IMG/VR virus record: IMGVR_UViG_3300020472_000049
Span: 1-47,239 of that record
DNA: 47,239 nt
Reading direction: 5' to 3' (one strand)
From: a virus
The position numbers and the translations under genes were made by a program. Positions 11,801-17,800 of the stretch are shown here, piece after piece (within the stretch, counting starts at the first letter, position 1; each line of letters starts with the position of its first letter). The notes beneath the pieces were generated by a model. It saw only the letters and a program-made list of their open reading frames with translations. It made no database searches and had not been told where the DNA came from.

Positions 11801-14800
11801 GAGGATCATGTGCTCTTGTTGAGTCTGCTATTACTACTCAGATGGCAATTATCACAACTGCCATATCAAATGACAATATGAGTCATGTAACTCGTACTGA
11901 ACCAGCAAATGCCATATATCATATTGCTGGAGAGGAGACCGAGACTATTGCTGCTATTCAATATGCTAGAGATCTTGCCAAGCAAGCAGTACAGAACCTA
12001 TTACCTGTAGCAGATGCTACTATTACTGTAGATTATAATGGTTGTACTGATGTAAGAGCAGCCATTGACACTCTTGCTGAGATTGTATGGAAAGGTATTG
12101 ATAATCCATCCAGTATTCCTGATAGGAACGTTGGATCATATCCAGACATCAGAGTAAGTGATGCTGTACAGGGTTATGAGACATATGCCCCAACTAAAGC
12201 TGCTTATCTACCTGCTTCTGGTCTATTCACAGTTACCTTAGCAGATCATGGATTTGAATTAGGTGAGTACGTACAGTTCCCAGATGATACATTTAGATTT
12301 ACATGTTCTAAGGATAGTCATGCTACTCAGCATACATATCCAAGATCCACTGACCCTGCTAGTGGTAAGTGGTTAGAGATTATTCAACTTTCTAAGGATA
12401 CTTTTACTGTTAACGTTGGTATAACTACTGACCTTTCTACTCATACATTCGTTTCTGCTACAGGTACACATACTTTCGTATCTGGGGTTTCTAGTGCTAT
12501 TACAGTAACAGGTGGTGCTACACATACAGCAGCTGCTGGTACAACATATAACCCATTGACGGGTGATCTAGTTTTAGAGATTGGTTCACATTCTCTTACT
12601 ACTGCTAATACAGTTACTATTGCTGATAGTGGAGTTATATTTACATGTGACATGGATAGTCACGGTTCCAACCATGCTTATCCTAGAGCAACTGATCCTG
12701 TTTCTGGTGAGGCACTTGCTATTAGTGCTGTAACTGCTACAACTATTACTGTTAACGTTACTCCTGCTACTAAGATCTGGAAGAAGATCAGTAACGCTGA
12801 CGATTACTATGTAATTAGAGTAGATGCTGATAATATTAAACTTGCACAGTCTCCATCGAATGCTGCTGTCAATAGATCTATTGCTATAACTGGATTATCC
12901 ACTTCTGATCAACATAAGTTAAGAGTTAGATTTGATGGATATACTACGGACTTCCAGTTGAGATATAGGGATGCTGCTGTAGCACCAACCAATAAGAATA
13001 TGCTTATGGTTGTTATTAATGGTATAGTACAGAACCCAGTATCATATAGTTTATCTGGTAGTACATTAACTTTCTCTGAGGCACCTATGATGGACTCAGA
13101 AGTCATTGTTATGTACTATAAGCGAAATGATATAACAACTAACTTCCAGTTAGATCAATTTGGTGATGTAATCAGTTCTTTGAATACTACTGATGGACTC
13201 TATCAGGGTTCTGGATATACTGCTGGTACATATAATGGTGTTTCTCTAATCAATAAGAGAGGTAATACTGGTACGGGAGCAACTGGTAATATTGTAGTTA
13301 CCGATGTACTTGATAGTGCTACCCACAACACAAACAACCAATATGCTGATGCTCGTCTACTAATAGACAACAACGCTGAGGTTATTGCTGATGTTGCTGT
13401 TGGTTTACTTAACAATTATGGTACTCCTACTGATAATAGAGTATCAGATGGAGCAAACTTAATATTAATGAATAAGGACTTCATTGCTAAAGAAGCAGTG
13501 GACAGAATGCATGCTGATATTCCTTATGTCATACCTAATAAGAGATCATTTGACGCATATAACCTAATACAAGGTAATAGAGAATTCCTAGCATGGGAAG
13601 CATATCATCTATTCAGTACTATAGACTATCCTGGATATAATCACGCTCAGGGTTATACATCTCAGGATTGTGTTGATGATGTTCTTGATATTATAGATGC
13701 TGTATCCTTTAACCTCCTACATGGTGGTAATAATAAGGTATATGATGCTGCTTACTTCTACACTGGTGCTTATGATAGTGGTAGTGTTATTGCTGGAGAG
13801 GAACAACAGACTCTTGCTGTTATTAACCAATTGAAGACACTGATGAATAAGGTTGTTGTCAATGAATTGGTTACAGTTGGTGGATCTCATGGATATACTC
13901 AGTATACAGAAGATACTACCTATATCTTTGATGGTTGTGTAAGTATTAAGTCTACAATCTCTACATTATTATCCATTGTTGAGACTGCTATCAATACTGA
14001 CTTAATGGTACATGTCACTAAGACAACTCCTGCCCTATTTGTTGAACCAACAGGTGATAGTCAGGATTGTGTTGATGATATAGTCGATGTATTAGAAGCA
14101 ATTGGTATTAACTTGAAGTTTGGTGGTAACAGTGAAGTATACGACGCTGCCAAGTATTATGTTGATGGTGCTCACGTTGCTGGAGAAGAAATTCATACCA
14201 TATATGCTTTCCGTGAAGCAAATAAGATAGCACAAGAAGTTGCTAGACAGGAAGCTGTTACTATACAAGGTACACACGGTGCCACTCAGAAATATGATGG
14301 TGGATTGACCAGACTTAGTGGAAATCCTTGTGCTACTGTATGTTCTACCGTAGACACACTATTCAACATCGTTGAGGTGGCAGTAGATACTGATACTATG
14401 AGCGCATTCACTAGGACTGCTCCTACTGGATTTACTGTTCCTGGACTTGGATCCAATCAGTGTAAAGCAGACACAGTTGATGTTTTACAATCAGTTGGTG
14501 TTAACATAGCATTCGGTGGTAACCATATTCTTTATGATACTATCAATATGTACTTCACTGGAGCACATATTTCAGGTGAAGAGACACAGACTAAGTACGT
14601 CTTTGAAGAAGCACGTCAGATGGTTCTCAAGGCAATCAATAATGAGTCATTTGAGTTATATCCACAACTAAATCTAACAACTAAGCAGCAGTTTAAGGAT
14701 AGCACTATCACAGCATATTCTACAACTACACCTGCTTCCTTTACTCCTACAGCAGCAACCTATACACAAGCTAGTGGTAATCTAGAATTAACCATTGGAT

Positions 14801-17800
14801 CACATAGTCTAACTGTTGGTACACGCATACAGATTGCTGATGCTTCATTGACATTCAAGTGTGCTATGGATGGTAGTGTCACACATCACCAGTATCCTAG
14901 ATCCACTGACTTCGCATTTGGTAAATCTATAAAAATTACAGCAGTAACTGGAACCACAATTACAGTGAACGTTGGGTCAACTCCTCAGGTTCTATTTGAT
15001 GTCACTGATGCTTCATATAACGGTGCTACAGGACGTTTAGAACTACAGATAGTCAATACTCAGTTCAATGTAACCAACGCTACTTACAACCCCGTTACAG
15101 GCGACCTGGTGGCAACTATAGGTAGTCATTCAATGATAGTTGGTGAGCACATCTTATTTGCTCCTAATTCACTAACATTTACATGTGCTATGGATGAACA
15201 TTCCACTAAGCACACCTATCCTAGGGCAACAGATCCATATTACAACAAACCTCTTAATATTACTGCTAAGGATTCAACTACAGTGACTGTTAATGTGGGT
15301 ACTTCACCTACAGTTAACCATGATGTTACTGATGGTACATATGAACCTACAACTGGTGAGATGAGTCTTACTGTTGGTAATCATTTACTTGAGGTTGGAA
15401 ATACAGTATTACTTAATACAAGTGATCTTAAATTCCAATGTGATCTAGACAATTACGTTACAGATCACTCATATCCTAGATCTACTATTGATACACATAC
15501 AGCCACTGGTGCTGCTTTCAATACACAGACAGGTATCGTTACTATAACCGTTGCTTCTCATGGAATGAGAGATGGTGACTGGGTTAAATTAGATGATGAT
15601 AGTCTAACCTTCACATGTACTCAGGGTGGTGGTACTCATGCTTATCCACGTTCTACAGATCCTATATCTGGTAAGTGGGTTCAGGTATCTGGATGTACTG
15701 GTAGTACATTTGACATACAATGTTTAGAGAATACTCCTTGTACTAATGCTACTGTACATACCTTTAACTCTGCTGTTACAAACGGAATTAAGCAGAAGAG
15801 AGATAGGTCATATCAGAACGCAATGAAGATATCTTCTGTTACTGGTACAACTATTACACTTAACGTCGGTATATCCTCTGATACTACAACTCACAGATGG
15901 AAGCCTGGACACGTTGCTACTGCTGGTGTTATTGGTGGTGGAAATCATACTCATACATGGGCTGGTGGAACTGCTACTGGAGCAGTTATACTTCCTCATG
16001 GATTCAGACCTCAGAGAATACTAACCGTAGAGACTGCTGCTTATAATCCTACTACAGGTATTATGACACTGACTGTACCTGATCATAATCTAACTTCTAC
16101 TGACCAGATTAAGATTAAGGATGATTCAGTATCATTTACATGTACTCATGGTGCTGGCACTAAGACATATCCTAGAGCATCTGACCCAGTAAGTCAGAAG
16201 TGGATTAATGTAGGGAATATTACTAGAGATACTTTCACAATACAGGTTCTAGATTCTACACCTTCTACTAACGTAACTGCTCATACATTTGTATCTGCCC
16301 TTGCTGATGGCATTACTGTTGCTGGTCAGACTGTTAAACTTGCTGATGGTTCTATTACATTGACTTGTGATATGGATGATCACTTCACTGATCATGCTTA
16401 CCCAAGAACAGCAACTATAACTCATACAGTTACTGATGCTACTTACAATCCAACAACAGGTATATTAACATCTACCATTGCTGGTCATGGAATGGTTTCT
16501 GGAGACTTTGTTAAATTCGCAGATGATTCACTAACATTCACATGTACTGAGGGTGCTGGTAATCACACATATCCAAGATCATCAGATGAAGCTTCTGGTG
16601 CTTGGTTAGAGATAAGTAACGTCACTGCTAATACATTTGATGTACGTGTTGTTGATATTCTACCTTCTACTAACGTTACTGCCCATACATTCGTAAGTGC
16701 CAGCTCAGGTGGTGTCACACAGAAGATTGACAGAGCATATGACTCAGCACTTCAGATCATTGATGCTACATATGACACTATTACTCTTGATGTTGGTAAA
16801 GCACCTGAATTAGCATTCACACCGACTGGTGCTACTTACAATGCTGCTGCTGGTACCATGGAAGTTACCATTGGTGCTCATAATTTAAGAATTGGTACAA
16901 AGGTTAAGATGTTAGATGGTGCCATCACATTCACATGTGATGAAGATGCTGATGCTACTAATCATGCTTATCCTAGAACTACTATTGATGGACATCAGGC
17001 TACTAACGTAGCATACAACCCAACATCAGGTGTAATGAGTATTACATCTGCTGCTCATGGATTACGTAATGGAGATAAGGTCAAGTTAGCACCTAATAGC
17101 TTTAAGTTTACATGTACTCATGGTGATTCTGGTGATCACACATACCCTCGTTCTACAGATCCATTCTACGATAAGTGGATTGAGGTAACTAATGCTGCTA
17201 CTGATACATTTGATCTACAAGTCCTAGCAACTCAACCATCTTCTAACGTTACAACTCATACTTGGGTAGCTCCTACAGCATTAACACCAACTGGTGCCAC
17301 TTATAGCGGTACTACGGGCGTAATGAGCATCACATCTGCTGCTCATGGATTAGAGAATGGAGATATGATTAAATTGAATGATGGAGCAATAACCTTCAGG
17401 TGTGATTATGGTTCTGGTATCCACACATGGAATGGTGGTACTTCTAGTAGTGCTATTACTGTAACTGGTGGTAGTAACATGGATGTCACTACTGCTACCT
17501 ATGATTCTGGCACTGGAGAATTGATATTAAACGTTGGAACACATAGTTTAACGACTTCTAATACAATTCAGATTGGTGCTAATAAACTATCATTCACTTG
17601 TGAGTTAGACAGTCATGGTTCGGTTCACACTTATCCTAGAGCAACTGATCCTGTTTATGGTCAGACCTTATCTATTACAGATTATGATATTGAGACGATT
17701 ACAGTCAATGTAGGTAATACACAGGGATCTGGTACTGCTTATCCTAGAGGAACTAAGTCAGAACTCACAGCTGCTGCTGGTACAACATATGATCCTGCTA

